This document shows positions 36,684 through 48,268 of a DNA stretch of 64,000 bases, in pieces. Numbering within the stretch: the stretch's first letter is position 1; each line of letters begins with the position of its first letter. Source of the DNA: Mytilinidion resinicola. Taxonomy: Eukaryota > Ascomycota > Dothideomycetes > Mytilinidiales > Mytilinidiaceae. The translations under genes and the position numbers were made by a program. A model generated the notes under the pieces. It was not told the origin of the DNA. It saw nothing but the letters and a program-made list of their open reading frames with translations, and made no database searches. The stretch spans positions 1,469,886 through 1,533,885 of the forward strand of contig NW_022985437.1 in the NCBI RefSeq assembly GCF_010093595.1. Reading direction: 5' to 3'.

Positions 36684-38486
36684 GCAATCGTGCATTTGAT
36701 GGAATGGGTTCGAGCGTGAGCAGAAGTGAAGCAAGCACTTATATCAGGAGGATGGGCTTTTTGGAGACGGCGTATGGAGCTGAAATATAACATTACCACT
36801 CGTCCTCCCTTGAGGAAAGTTGGCCTCCTTTCTTTATGTGGTCTCCGCTCTTAGTGGCATAGGTAATCATAAAAGAAAATACAATATCCTAGAACTCAAC
36901 TTGCGCGTAGATTATGTCCAGATCCGGGCTTTACTGGGTCCGAATCTTCAGGCCTTCAAACCACCTGAGCCACCTTATGCATATGCACGAATTCAGGAGC
37001 TAGATGCAAAGATTCAAGGACAATATATCAACTTGTAATTACTACTGACCTAAAGCTAGGTGCATAATCTACTACACCCTAAAGTAAGACTGCATTCCGT
37101 GCTTTTTACCGGCCAATTAAACCCCGCATGCCACCTTATGCCTATGTACGAAATTAGAAGCAGGATGTAAAGGTTTTGAGAGCGTATATTAGCTTGGAGT
37201 CACTGCTAATCTGAAGTCGGATGTATATTCTACTACACCCTAAATCAGGTCCACGTTGCTTGCTTCTTGCTAGCATACCGGACTGTTCGAGCTACCTCAC
37301 GCCTATGCATGAAATGAGAAGCAAGATGAAAAAGTTCTGAGAGCGTATATCGGCTCGTAGTCACTGCTGATCTGGAGCTATATGTATGTTCTACCAGGCC
37401 GGCAGACTAGATTATGCCTATACAACACAGGACTATCGTTCTAGAAACTCGCCCCATCTGTCAACTTCTCCTAGTAGACGCTCGGCCTTCTGCCACGTTC
37501 ACCTCCTCCCTCCGTACTGTAAGGCCACGTACACCTCCTAGCGCCGCTTTTCAGGCCTTCCAGGTCTTGTAACTCAGCGAGCTGAAAAGGTATCATTTGT
37601 CGGCAGTGTGTAAACACTACAGCCTCCCGACCTCAGAGCCCTAACACAAAAAACACGTGCATATTCCCAATAACCCCACGAAAAGCGGCAGAATCCTTGA
37701 AGCAAGCTTGCGGCAAGACACATCATGCGAACTATGTGTGGCCGTTTGCTTCATGGCCAGTACAACGGTGTCATGAAGTGATTGGGGCGTGTGTGAGTCG
37801 TGAAAGGGAGCCCATGTGCCAGATGCGGCCAGTGTGGGGAACATGCAGCGAGGAGGGTCACGTAGCCTAGATATATAGCTGTAAGAGTCGGGATATAGTG
37901 CGGGCGTTGCGGCCAGATCTATGAAAGGAGTGGAGTGGAGGATGGAGGAGGCGGCATTAGCTCGGAAGCCTGTAGCACGCTATACACATCTGCGAAGAAA
38001 CGGCCAGGCACGAGAGACTATCGGCATCATCAATGTGCCAATGTGTTAGTATGTGTCAGTATGTGATCTGCTGTGGATATCTTCAAGTTAGTCTTTAACG
38101 AAGCGACCAGCAGGCCTAAGCTCCTCCCAACAACACCACCAAACATGTCACAGCAAACAAGGACCAAAATCCCAAGGAAAAGCGTTACACACTGTATGTA
38201 TTGTGCCTACATCGCCAGTCGTGGGTACTCATTAACCGCCTGCCGAACTCTCAAAGCCGCATAGATTCCGATGTTCCAACTCATCGTGCAAACATAACGC
38301 CACGCCCTTGGGTATCCGCTGCCATCGATTGATGCAAGCCGCTAGGAAATCTGCCAGTAAGGCACGCTCGCTCCAAAAAGACCACTCGCTGGTGGTGTCC
38401 AAGACCAGTCATTTCGGTCCCGCTCGCTGTGCGCCTCGCGTTGCCACTAAAATTATCCCCGGCTCCTCCGTTTACCTCCCCTCACC
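36684..38486. other. Intergenic, 1.8 kb, with a degenerate tandem repeat
   Basis: Includes the 161-bp repeats described separately. Short frames, including one inside the first repeat unit (36820-37038), show no domain. No gene is called. Confidence 0.5.
36971..37415. repeat. Three diverged tandem copies of a 161-bp repeat
   Basis: Units begin near 36971, 37132 and 37293, exactly 161 bp apart. Shared landmarks include CACCTTATGC-TATG, AGAAGCARGATG, GAGAGCGTATAT, GTCACTGCT, and, in the first two, CTACTACACCCTAAA. Many differences are C/T and G/A, so decay by C-to-T change is plausible. Origin unknown. Confidence 0.75.
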
Positions 38487-41408
38487 TCACATGACCACGC
38501 ACTTGATAAGCCTCCGTCCTGGACTGGCGTCCTCCGTAGAAGGATGAATGTGTTGCAAACGGCTCTGGGCACGGCTCTGGGCCCGACTCTGGGCCCGCGG
38601 AGGTGCCGTCATGGGCTCTCGGTGTGAGTGGACTCCTGCATGCGGCGCGGTGATTAGAGATGGCAGCATCGGCCGCCTCGTATGCTGGCCTCCACTCGCG
38701 GCACTCAGACCAGTGTTATGAACACTAAAAGACTCGGCAGATGCGACGCGTCTGGTCCCACGACGACTTGACGCTCGATTCAGCGAGGCGAGTTGCTGAT
38801 CAGATGGCTGGTACCGCGCCGGCCTAGAAGCGTCGCCAAGTATCGGGTTTCCGTCACTCCTCATGTTTGCTAGCGTTGATAGATGGGAAGTCAAGTGCGA
38901 CGGACGCCGGGTTGGGGTAGCGGCCGACCGAGGGAAATATTCTTGCCCTGAGTTCGCAGAATGTGGAGACGAGGGGCTAGCGCGCGACCGGCTTCCCAAC
39001 ACAGCTCGCGAAACAAGAGGAGATCGAGGTCCCGGATACGTGCTTGGGTGCACTAACGACGGCCGGCGTTCTGGAACATTCAAAGAGGGAGACTCCGTGG
39101 ACGAGACCATCAACATTGTATTAGGTCCGACGGGAATAGCTCGAGATGAGCTGGTAGGGGTCGGTCGTCCCGTCAGGGGAAGCACCGGAGGAGGAAGTAA
39201 TGAGTCGGTTGACATGGACTCTGGAGGTATTTGAGCTGGTGGGATGATCGAGGGAAGAGATGGATGATTGGTTGGTATTGGAGGAGGGAGACGCAGAAGA
39301 GGATCTATATTCGCTTGGGGGCCCAGCGGGTGCGTCAGACTGATACTGGTAGCCTCAGGTCCAGGAGGGTCGGCATTAGGTGTATATGGTGGAGGTGGCG
39401 GTACCCAGTTATCGGCGTCGGACTCATGAGGTATTTCCCGCGTACCATCCGCTCTCCTATAATCTAGGGGCCGGAAAGGAAGGGCGCGAAGGTGCCTCCT
39501 ATTGGCAGGAGATACGGCCGCAACGGTTGCCGCCCGCTGAAGAGACATTTGAGATCGTGGCTGGGAATGATCGTATGGGACCTCGAATGCTGCTTGGACC
39601 TCGTCCCCGTCGAGTTCATCATCCTCTTCGTCATTCCTAATGATGGTTGGCAGCGGAGGTCTTCGCTCTGCGGTTGCTTCGCGGCTGCTTGTTGTCTGAG
39701 ATCTACCGAGAGCTCTAGAATTTCTAGCAGTTCTCGTAGCTGCCCGATCAGCCGTCCTGCGTTGAGCGACCGTCCGGGTACGCACGAGCTCCACTTCTCG
39801 CTCGAACTCGATATTCTCTTCAGGAAGCTTTTCTCCTGGTAGGAGAGTATCCAGGTCGTATGTCGTCCTGATCGGAACGGCGTTGTCTGTAGGCCCCGTT
39901 CTGGTCCGGTCGAAATCCATTACCACTACTACGCCACTCGAGCTGTGGGACAAGGGGCGCAATTCCTCATCCCCACCAAAAGTAATACCACGTGACACAT
40001 TTCCAATTGCAATCAGCCGCTCGACGTTAGGACTGTCCGGAATGGTTGTCCAACGCAAGGCAGCTATTTCTTGATGCATGGAAGCATCTCCTTGAAGCAC
40101 TGGTATGCAAGCACACGGTTCTAGCGGTGATTGGTCACTCCCGTGCTCCGCATTGAGCTTGTATGATGGGTCTTCTCCTAGTGAGGATTCGGGAATACGA
40201 TAGAACCAAATGCTCGTCGTGTTCTGCTTCCTGAGAGCGATGGCGACATGATCCGCCTTCGGGGAGACCGCCGGCAGAGCATCATCTAAAAACTCAGCAC
40301 GTGTCCACCGCTGCTCTTCAGGGAGAAAATCCTTCTTTTCTGTAAATGTTAAACCTGCCAAGTCGAAAATGCCCCAGGAGCCCTCCGTTGCATCAAAAGC
40401 AAACAGTTCGTTGACCTGGCCGGTGGATGAATCGGGGAGTAGACTAGCCTGTCGAGCGACTTTGATCTTTTCTGGAAACAGTATCTGTGTAGTCCACGCC
40501 TTGTCTACCTCTTGTTGAATTGGGATTCCTTCTTCGGTGAATGGGCCGTCGAAAGCGCCGTGTACAGTGAATATGGTAGACGTGCCTGACTGGCGGGCGA
40601 ATGTGGTTGCCAAAAGGGTCCTTCCGTCATCCGAGAATTGCAAGGTATCCATCCGTGGAGATGAGACATAGCGCTTATTTGCCTCGGTCGCGTTCGGTGC
40701 CAAAGACATGACCTCAATGCCAAATTCATTTCCAGTGGCCAGCACGAGGCCTTCTGGAGTCAGGGCTATAGAATTGGAGTCGTACTCTAGCAGGATAGTC
40801 CTCTCCTTCACAATTGGTTGGTCTCCTTCGCTAGGGAGTCGGTACACATCTACCTTGCTGGGAGTAGAGAGCACGGCGAGCAATGTCCCATCGTCCAAGA
40901 TATCCAAGGCCACTGGCTTCCTCCGTACCTCGAGTATGCGTGTGAACAGCCGCGGCAGCTGGGTAGCATTGATCAGCCAGATGTTGGTCGCTCCGTATAT
41001 GGCGATGAGCGAGCCTTTGCGAGAAACAAAGAAGCCAAAGGACTCGGGCAGAGCGGACGACGAGGCGGTACTGGAGACGAGGTCCAAGATGGTGGTCCTG
41101 GGGCTGGAATGGCCCTGTCGCAGTTTTGCGGGCTGTTCGTCGTCGGTCACGGCCGATGTGCGGGCGGTCGAGTTAGCCGACAGTTCTGAGGAGGAGAGGG
41201 AGGTTTCCATCGCGGCGGAGAGGGGTGCGTCGAGACCGTCGGTCGAGGGCGCGACTGAGGCGGACGAGGAGTCGTCGTGGCCTTGATGACGGAGCGCGTT
41301 CTGATCCTGGACGCTGCAAACGCCTTCTCCACAATCCTCATCACTCCCATGGTCTGGCGCGGCGGGAATGCGAACATGCAGAGAGGCCAGGCAGGCTTCT
41401 TGGTCCAT
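38487..41408 (-). CDS. DUF7165-like beta-propeller protein with disordered C-terminus
   Basis: Intronless, 973 aa. Residues about 115-510 look like a WD40-type propeller, starting with SFGFFVSRKGSLIAIYGA and NIWLINATQLPRLFTRILEVRRKPVAL; this recalls the fungal DUF7165 family, from memory. The rest is low complexity: Arg-rich (about 540-590), Pro-rich blocks, Ser/Pro stretches, and near the end four tandem RAQS/R-Q-S units encoded by a 12-nt repeat (about 38560-38605). Many SP and TP sites suggest phosphorylation. No catalytic motif is visible. Probably a scaffold; function unknown. Confidence 0.8.
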   Translation of the reverse strand: MDQEACLASLHVRIPAAPDHGSDEDCGEGVCSVQDQNALRHQGHDDSSSASVAPSTDGLDAPLSAAMETSLSSSELSANSTARTSAVTDDEQPAKLRQGHSSPRTTILDLVSSTASSSALPESFGFFVSRKGSLIAIYGATNIWLINATQLPRLFTRILEVRRKPVALDILDDGTLLAVLSTPSKVDVYRLPSEGDQPIVKERTILLEYDSNSIALTPEGLVLATGNEFGIEVMSLAPNATEANKRYVSSPRMDTLQFSDDGRTLLATTFARQSGTSTIFTVHGAFDGPFTEEGIPIQQEVDKAWTTQILFPEKIKVARQASLLPDSSTGQVNELFAFDATEGSWGIFDLAGLTFTEKKDFLPEEQRWTRAEFLDDALPAVSPKADHVAIALRKQNTTSIWFYRIPESSLGEDPSYKLNAEHGSDQSPLEPCACIPVLQGDASMHQEIAALRWTTIPDSPNVERLIAIGNVSRGITFGGDEELRPLSHSSSGVVVVMDFDRTRTGPTDNAVPIRTTYDLDTLLPGEKLPEENIEFEREVELVRTRTVAQRRTADRAATRTARNSRALGRSQTTSSREATAERRPPLPTIIRNDEEDDELDGDEVQAAFEVPYDHSQPRSQMSLQRAATVAAVSPANRRHLRALPFRPLDYRRADGTREIPHESDADNWVPPPPPYTPNADPPGPEATSISLTHPLGPQANIDPLLRLPPPIPTNHPSLPSIIPPAQIPPESMSTDSLLPPPVLPLTGRPTPTSSSRAIPVGPNTMLMVSSTESPSLNVPERRPSLVHPSTYPGPRSPLVSRAVLGSRSRASPSSPHSANSGQEYFPRSAATPTRRPSHLTSHLSTLANMRSDGNPILGDASRPARYQPSDQQLASLNRASSRRGTRRVASAESFSVHNTGLSAASGGQHTRRPMLPSLITAPHAGVHSHREPMTAPPRAQSRAQSRAQSRLQHIHPSTEDASPGRRLIKCVVM

Positions 41409-42424
41409 CTCACTGCGGCGTCAGGAGCATCGAGATCGACGCGGAGGGGCTGGCAGAGGTGTGGATGGCGATGCCGGCCAGCATTGCTTCGGGCGGAGGC
41501 GTCGACTTGGGATGCAGTACCACGAGGACTACAGGATCATGGGCGGTGGCGGGCGTGTTTGGGCATGCTCTCGTGGGTACGTATGGCGATGGTCGTCAGT
41601 CGTTGGCAAGGCCCAGCTCGGACGTTCGTATCCTAAACCAGGGGCCTGACGGTGAGCTTGTCAAGGCTTTATATATAGATTCATCACGTGGAGCGAGCGA
41701 ACTGCACAACACCTTGGTACATAGCAGCACACCTTCTGCCCGTCGTACGGCCAGGTGTTTCGACGCGTCCCTCTGTGCCTTCTTGCGGCACAGCGGCCCC
41801 TTTCCTGAGACGCCGTCGAGATGCGTCCTCCAGTCCCCAGCCCTCCCCACGATCTGCGTCCATGGATGTTACCGCGCGCCATCCGGACCTAGCTTCGCGG
41901 TTAGGCAGGGTGCGGGGCTATGAATGCTCCCGCTATCGACACTGTCACATGTATCAGCCTATCCAGCCCTTTCAAACGGCTACCCAACGCGACAGCGGCG
42001 AAGGGCCTGTGGCAGCGGAGGCGTACATGCAGCTGCGCATCTTCAATCCCTCGGCCTAGCCTCATGTTTTCTCAGCCAATCTGACTATCCGGCCTAATTG
42101 GCTCAGCCTGATCATGATCGAATCTATCTGCGCCGCACACACTTCTGCATCACATTCCTACCGTCGAGGCGCAGCGTGGTCCTGGCATGGGGCCGCATCT
42201 CCGCGGGCAAGCATACGCGCTCGCTCCAGCAGTTTCATTTGCTAAAATATGCTTCCCCAACCTTTGGAAAGGTGGAATGATAGGAGAGGGCAATTGCGTG
42301 TACAGATGATGTGGCAGGGCTTCGACCTCCTCAAGTGGTAACCCGACCTTGGGACATCCTCTACTCAGATATCGTACTCTTCAATCGATTGAATAGGAGA
42401 CCATTTATGGAAAGAGAATTAGTA

Positions 42425-42596
42425 CAGTAAAAGCTCGTTATGACGTTCAGCCCGGGGCCAGAGGGTCCGAACGGTATAGACTGAACGTGAGATCGAATGT
42501 CACTGTCCGCCAAATATCAGAACAGTAATCGGAAGGTTGAATGATATAGTGCATAAGAATGGTGTAACTAGCAGACGTTATAACGAGCTTTGACTG
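42425..42596. mobile_element. Pogo/Tc1-mariner-type MITE
   Basis: 172 bp flanked by TA on both sides (42423-42424, 42597-42598). Terminal inverted repeats of about 25 bp: left CAGTAAAAGCTCGTTATGAC, right in reverse complement CAGTCAAAGCTCGTTATAAC, with few mismatches. Too short to code for a transposase, so it would depend on one elsewhere. The inverted repeats differ completely from those of the element at 31238. Confidence 0.8.
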
Positions 42597-42779
42597 TAGG
42601 TATTTGTGCAGAAATTCAAGATGATTATTAGTGTTTCTCTTGTTCTTGGCATTCCGTCTAGCTACTAGTGTCCAACTTTTCTGCGTACTGAATTAAAGGC
42701 CGCTGCCGTTCTTATATAGATAGCAGCCTTCAGACCCTTTACTAACTTTTCTATTGACCACCTCGCGTTATCTACTTTC

Positions 42780-44420
42780 GCTTTACACCGAGGTACTTCT
42801 TCGCCCCATTTATCTGCAAAGTTCTACAGATCTAACCGCGTGGAACGCAGTATGCAACCTCCTATCTATCCTTAATTCGCAGCGGTTGTAGTTATCAAGT
42901 TTATTCGAGCCTTTGCATTCCTACTAGCAGACCCTGCCTGTATGTCACCTCACGGCGAGGTATCTCTTCGCACTGTTTATATGCAAGTTATTGCCGATCC
43001 AACCGTATAGGACCCGTTTATTAGCCGTGACGAGCTCGACCTGCGATCAACAATATCAACTCTTTGTTTGGTCTATCGCGTGTAGTCCGTGAACGTTGTA
43101 CAGAAGGTTATGGTAACGTTGATCGATATGGCGGCGTGTCGCTTAGGCCGCGTACAGGCTGTACATGCCGTGCAGCCTGCTGGGGAGGTAGGGAGAGTAC
43201 TTTGTGGATAGAGGAACTGGCGTAGAGATTGTAGAGGATGAGCGATACAGGATCGACGAGATTAGGGTGTGCAACGAACGTCGAGGAGTAACAGTATCCG
43301 GGTGCTTGACACTGTGTCGACAGAGAGGGGAGCCCGTAGGGTTCGGGGAAGAGTCGACTACATCAGAGTGTGCGACGAGGTCAAGGCGTAAGCAAGATCC
43401 GGGTGTTTGACACTTGTCGACAGAGAAGGGTGGGTGGAGGTGGTGGGTGTCCATTCAGTGAAAGGATTTGCGGGTGTTCGAGAACCTGCTTGGCTACCGA
43501 CTGTCACAGAACAAGAAGCTGTTGGCCTTGTATAAAGTATTGGGTGATGATGTACAGAAGAGAGAGAGAGAGGTCTGGACAGAGTGAGGAATCGATCAAC
43601 CGATTGACGTGATTGACTGAACTGGCTAAAGTCTTGGCAAATTGCTTCAACAAACGGTCGGCTTAAGAAACCTTCAATCAATCAGTTTGTAGGGCTTGAA
43701 TCAGGGACCTTACAATTATCAGTCAATATTGTCAATATTAAAGCTTTCAATCAATTCAAATTTCAACCAACGAAGACCTGAGACCACTGTTGACTAAGTT
43801 GTCAATTCAATCAATCTCGAGAGACCAGATTGATTAATTAATTCCTAGCTCTGGGTCTAAGGAAGGTGAGGCTTTACACAATAGGTGCCGTGCGCCTGCC
43901 ATCAACTTCCGTGACACAATGTACCACATCTCCTAGGCAATTCTTCATGAGGAAGTCTCACACTGAAGTCCCTCTCTGTTCCATCGAATGCAAATTGTCA
44001 TAGATCCAACCGCTCCCAAGAATTCTTCAGACGTAGTGTAAACGCAATGTACCACCTCTCTCTCTGCCCAGGTCCCTTCACGCCGAGGTATCTCTTTCCC
44101 CCTTTATGTACAACCTCTTATACGTTAAGTTATATGGGATCAGACTCATGAAACTCGGCGTGGATGCAGTGCGCCACTTCTGTTTCACGCTAAGTTGCCT
44201 CTTTGCTCTGTTCGTATACAAATTATCACGGGTCCAACTACGTGGATGATATATTATCAGACGCAGGGTGGACGCAGCGTACATTTCTCTAGACACTTCT
44301 CACTACACAAACAAAAGCTTCTAGATTAGGTCCTTAGTATCAGGTTCAAAAAGAGACGCCGAGGCACTTCCTTCAAGAGTTCCCTAATTAGTTGCAAAAA
44401 GTCACAGAAATAACCGCATT
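42780..44420. repeat. Degenerate interspersed repeat family
   Basis: At least six diverged copies share a core like CGCCGAGGTATCTCTT, then TTTATATGCAAATTATCA, then GATCCAACCG. They lie near 42783, 42948, 43960, 44078, 44182 and 44350. A related block with GACGCAGTGTACCACCTCT precedes several. Copy spacing is irregular (about 104-170 bp within clusters). Most differences are transitions. Confidence 0.6.
43260..43430. repeat. Duplicated block of about 67 bp, period about 101 bp
   Basis: Two copies begin near 43262 and 43363, sharing GTGTGC-ACGA, ATCCGGGTG-TTGACACT and GTCGACAGAGA. They are diverged. A low-complexity TCAAT-rich stretch follows to about 43850. Confidence 0.65.
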
Positions 44421-45396
44421 AAACCTTTTCCTATAAGATACGGCGTAAACACTGCAGAGCACCTGTTGTAGTCACCTTTGCTTATCGACGGTCCCGACAC
44501 CTTCAATGGGCCGGACCCATGTCTCGCCGCGTAGTTGATGCGCTTCGTCGCTGTAAGGCAATACTGTGTCGTAGGACGAAACCTCAACCGTACCAAAGCC
44601 TTCCATCCTATATCTCTACATGGGTTCCGAAGCTTCGGCATGCGACCCAGGCCGACATTCTCAACCTCGACTCAACCAAGATACTCTCGACTTACGGCGC
44701 CGAGTACAGACTGCGTTCAAACACTTTCGCGATCCAACCACAGCCTTGCGCAAGTGCCGAGATCGCTATATCCTTGTCCTTTCAAGAGTTACACAGATGA
44801 TTATCGCATGCAATTCACAAAGAATTGTGACATATTTGATATTACTACGAAGCACCCCCGGGCCTACAATCATAATTCTAAAAGAGGGAGAAAGGGATCT
44901 GATTTCCAGTCTCGGGATTTAGTGATGGAGAAACAGGGCCTAAACCGCACGCTTGCTAAAAGAATGGAGAACAAGCTTCCAATGCCCACACTGAATCACC
45001 TTCAGAGCTACAGTCACTCCATGTGTCAATGCTAAGCCTTGCTACATCAGGATTTAATCGACGCAGGAGATGATTGATAGCTGATATTATATTTGTAAGA
45101 ATAAGGCGGAAGGTAACAAAAGTTGGTAAAGCACGCTGTATTTGCCAGGCATGAAATACGCAAAAGATTTGTGGCGAAGTGGTTATAAAGCTGGTCGCGA
45201 CGCAACAAATCGATCTTAGAAAGAAGGACTTCAATTTTTGCCTCGGTTCCAACTTGCTGGAGTTTTAAAAAGGTATCTCAGAGGAGGGTTTCGATTTTCA
45301 TGTCGGCCTTGAGGTTAGTCCCTTCCACTCGGATTATTGCCTTCAGTTCGTGCTGATTTAGTATAGCTTTACCTTTCTGATCCCGTCGATATTCGG

Positions 45397-46211
45397 ATGA
45401 TGATTTCAGCCTTCGCGGGTCTGTCCCATCTGCCAGCCAGCCAACCTAAGGAACCTAGCAAGCAGTCTGAAAGACCTGGAATGCAGAGGACGAGTCTGTC
45501 CGAAAAGCCAGCCGCCACCACCTGTCTAGACTATCTCCCAGTGAAGGTTATTGTGATGATATTTTGTCTCGTACCAGTCGAATCAATAGCGGCTTTCTGT
45601 TTTAGTGCACGAAGCTGTTGGAATATGTGCCGGGCGGACACGCATTGGCTGCACCGGTTGCTCTCCCATCTATCTTGGCTCTGGGGGTTTAGAGATATAA
45701 GGAGGTCCGATCTGGATCTTGAGCAAAGCAAGGAGGAACACGATGACTTCGATGATGTTGACTGCCGCGAGGGTTAACGCTCGATACGCGATTACAGCTT
45801 CATTACTCTTCCGTTCGATGACTCTCCGTGCTACTATACCATTAGAGACGCCCGTCACCCATGTGTAAGCAATGGCTTTTCTTGAAACGCCGAGTATCTC
45901 GATCAGTTTCACCGAGACCACAGGAACGTCGCAAGCAGAACCACTAAGAAGCTTGCAGGTATCCGGAAGTGAGTGGCGTAGACCTTGTTGTGTTATGCTC
46001 ACACCAGACGATACTAATCTCACACAGGAAGCACAACGCTACGAAGCAGAGAAAGGGATTCGATAGGGGTATGATCGGTCTTCCGAACAGACGAAGGATC
46101 TGGCAGATTGCAGAGGAGTTTGTGGAGCCGTATCGTGCGTCGCAAAGGCTGGAGGTCTTAGCCGAGGATTTGGAGGGAGGAAGGATCGAGTTGGGCTTCA
46201 GGAGGACCTAA
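45397..46211 (+). pseudogene. F-box domain gene with an in-frame TAA
   Basis: Residues about 45-100 form an F-box (DYLPVKVIVMIFCLVPVES... through SHLSWLWGF), the Skp1-binding module of SCF ubiquitin ligases. A model joining 45397-45864, 45907-45968 and 46028-46211 (introns 42 and 59 bp) is in frame over 238 codons except for a TAA at 45775-45777 (codon 127). The downstream part (RDYSFITLPFDDSPCYY, ...KQRKGFDRGMIGLPNRRRIWQIAEEF, end GGRIELGFRRT) looks coding. A weak alternative intron (donor GTCCGA near 45707, acceptor ATTACAG near 45813) would remove the stop in frame, so the gene may be intact. The start could also be the Met at 45481. Confidence 0.55.
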
Positions 46212-47280
46212 TGTAACAACTAGATGAGTGTCGTCATGGTGTGCTGTCAGTAGAATCAACGCGAACTGCCTGTTGACCTTGAATACTCGCCTTGGTCGGA
46301 GACTGATGCCGAAATGGCGCTGTTGCCCAGTTCTTAGCAGTTTGTTCAAAATGCGCCAGCTCACTGTCGAAGTCAGAGGAAACTACTTGGAGGAATCTGA
46401 CAGCTCGAGCATCCGACTGTCTGGATATTCAAGCTAGGTCGGTGCGAGTCGGTGTCTTCGTGCGTGTTTCTGGCGCTGGTATTGGGACAGAGCGGCATCA
46501 GGTATGCCTCACAGCGTACCCTAGGACGCGAGAACAGAGTGAGTCCGTACTAAGAGTGAGGCTGTACGCTGAAAGCAGTCAAGTCCCCAGCTCGACGCCC
46601 TCAGGAGAACACCGAGTATATCCGATCGCTTGGGATCTTGTGGCTCAGGGATCTCCTTCCAAGCCGGATGTGTAGCCGTCCGAAAAATAGGAGGCAGGCC
46701 AGATCGAGCCTTAATTGCTTGTTGTGACCATCTGCTGATCATTAGTCTGTTGCTGGACGTGTCGCAGCGGCTTGGTGATTTAATTAGGCGTGATTTATGT
46801 CGCAGACAGAACGGCTGGAAGATTCGTCGTAACTTCTGGCGATGGCGTGATTGTGCCGCTTACAGGATGCCGGCCACAGGAGGCTGGGGATGATTATGGT
46901 CGTAGGTGGCGGCTTCAGATAGGCGCGGTAGGCGGGTGCTGATGCTCTGGGCTGCACGGCGCTAATTTACGGAACGAGGCCGATAGAAGGATACAGTGGT
47001 CTTTTCAAGTGCTGTTGCAATGGCTTTTACATTCGAGTAGTCTTTCATTGAGGGTCGGCATGGTCAGTTTGTCTCGCATTGGACCCTATCTTGCGATCTA
47101 CAGCTGCTGCAAGTAACATCCCAGCTGCATTGTTGGAGGGTATTGCAGGCACTCTAGGAGAACGCCTGGCGCGGTATTGATGAGAGTTCAGAAGCAGTCA
47201 AAGCCTGAAGCTAATGCGTGCTATTGCCATCGGTTTCTGTCTGCATCAGAACCCCATCGAGAGACCCAGAATAAAGTCGT
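46212..47280. other. Intergenic between convergent genes
   Basis: About 1.1 kb between the F-box gene (plus) and the bZIP gene (minus). No recognisable coding frame. Confidence 0.5.
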
Positions 47281-48268
47281 TTATTCATCGACCTCTTCCT
47301 CATCGGTTCCCACACCATCAGTGTGTCCGCGCGTACTCCTCTCGCCGGCGTTACGTTCCACCTTTTTGCCCTTCCTAGTGGCGCCTCCCTGACCTTTCGT
47401 CCTGTCGTTCTTCTCGGTCAACAGACTCTTGAGGAAGTTGTTCTCCATCTCAAGTTGCGACACTTTGGACTCGAGTTCGGCGGCTCTGTCAGCCTTTTCT
47501 TGCGCCATGCGCTCCAGTTCCATTTCACGCTGCTTCTTCTTGGCGCGGAAGCGAGCGCTGGCGGCCGTATTGCGGAGACGTTTAGCTTCCTCGGAAGCAC
47601 GGGATGCGTCGTCGAGCGGGTGCGCCATGTTGGGGTCAGAGGGCAGAATAGGGTTGCGCCATTTGGTGGTCATCTGATCATAATCGGGCGACATTGGCGG
47701 AGGAGAAGATGGCGAGGGAGACATTGGCACGGCATAGTTGCTCATTCCAGTCGATGGAAGCGTGGAGAGCTGAGGCTGCTGCGGCTGGTGGGAGGACTGA
47801 GCCATCTCGGCGGGAGCGACCTGGAACTGGGAGAAATCTGGGGGTTGTAGTGTTAGCGAGGGCGGTATTTATAAAGATAAAGAGAGCCGGCGAAAATGGT
47901 TATCGGTGAGGGCGACTGGGCAAGGGATGAATAGGTAGCGTTGCATGCACGAGGCCCGGGCCCCGGCGCACCACCGTTCTTCCCACCGCCAACGGTGGAA
48001 CCGGGGACGAAGCTCTAGTGCAACCAGCGAGCTTGCTTGATTCGAAGGGCCATAGAGCAAGATGAAAGAAGGGGAGCTTGCTCGAATAAAGTTTTCGGAG
48101 GAAGTCCTGGCGTACAGTACCATCTGTAAGTTGCCTTTCAGGAAAGGCCTCGTAGGGAGCATTCTGACGCCTCGTGTGCTCGTCACGGGCGGGCTGGTAT
48201 GGCAGTGGAGGGGGAGGCCCCGGGATGCCGTCTGGATCGTAGTTGTAGTATTCGTTGTTGCTGAACAT
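47281..48268 (-). CDS. bZIP transcription factor, CYS3/MetR-like
   Basis: Exons (minus) 48268-48121 and 47837-47281 give 234 aa, almost the length of Neurospora CYS3. Intron 283 bp, unusually long for this window. The basic region (residues about 133-155) contains RLRNTAASARFRAKKKQRE, which matches the CYS3/MetR signature closely. The leucine zipper follows (about 157-192: ESKVSQLEMENNFLKSLL). N-terminal Pro/Tyr-rich activation-type sequence includes the MFSNNEYYNYDPDG start. The family switches on sulfur assimilation genes when sulfur is limiting; orthology to CYS3 itself rather than a sister bZIP is inferred. Joining exon ends at QLTD to DFSQFQVAP keeps frame. Confidence 0.88.

Larger units (their letters stand above)
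41409..45396. other. Gene-poor 4-kb region with MITE and degenerate repeats
   Basis: Starts with the promoter of the DUF7165-like gene (CACGTG core at 41685-41690, 277 bp upstream). It then holds a pogo-like MITE, a degenerate repeat family (42780-44420) and a duplicated 67-bp block (43260-43430). Open frames are short or antisense shadows. It resembles a small island of decayed repeats. Confidence 0.6.

Noticed and set aside
36820..37038. 72-aa open frame upstream of and inside the first 161-bp repeat
   Set aside because: The frame is not kept in the other two units.
41225..41923. 232-aa open frame partly antisense to the DUF7165-like gene
   Set aside because: No domain, Arg/Ser-rich composition typical of antisense frames, overlaps real coding sequence.
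44535..45035. 166-aa open frame in the repeat region
   Set aside because: Composition is random-like, overlaps other frames of equal quality, and lies beside decayed repeats.
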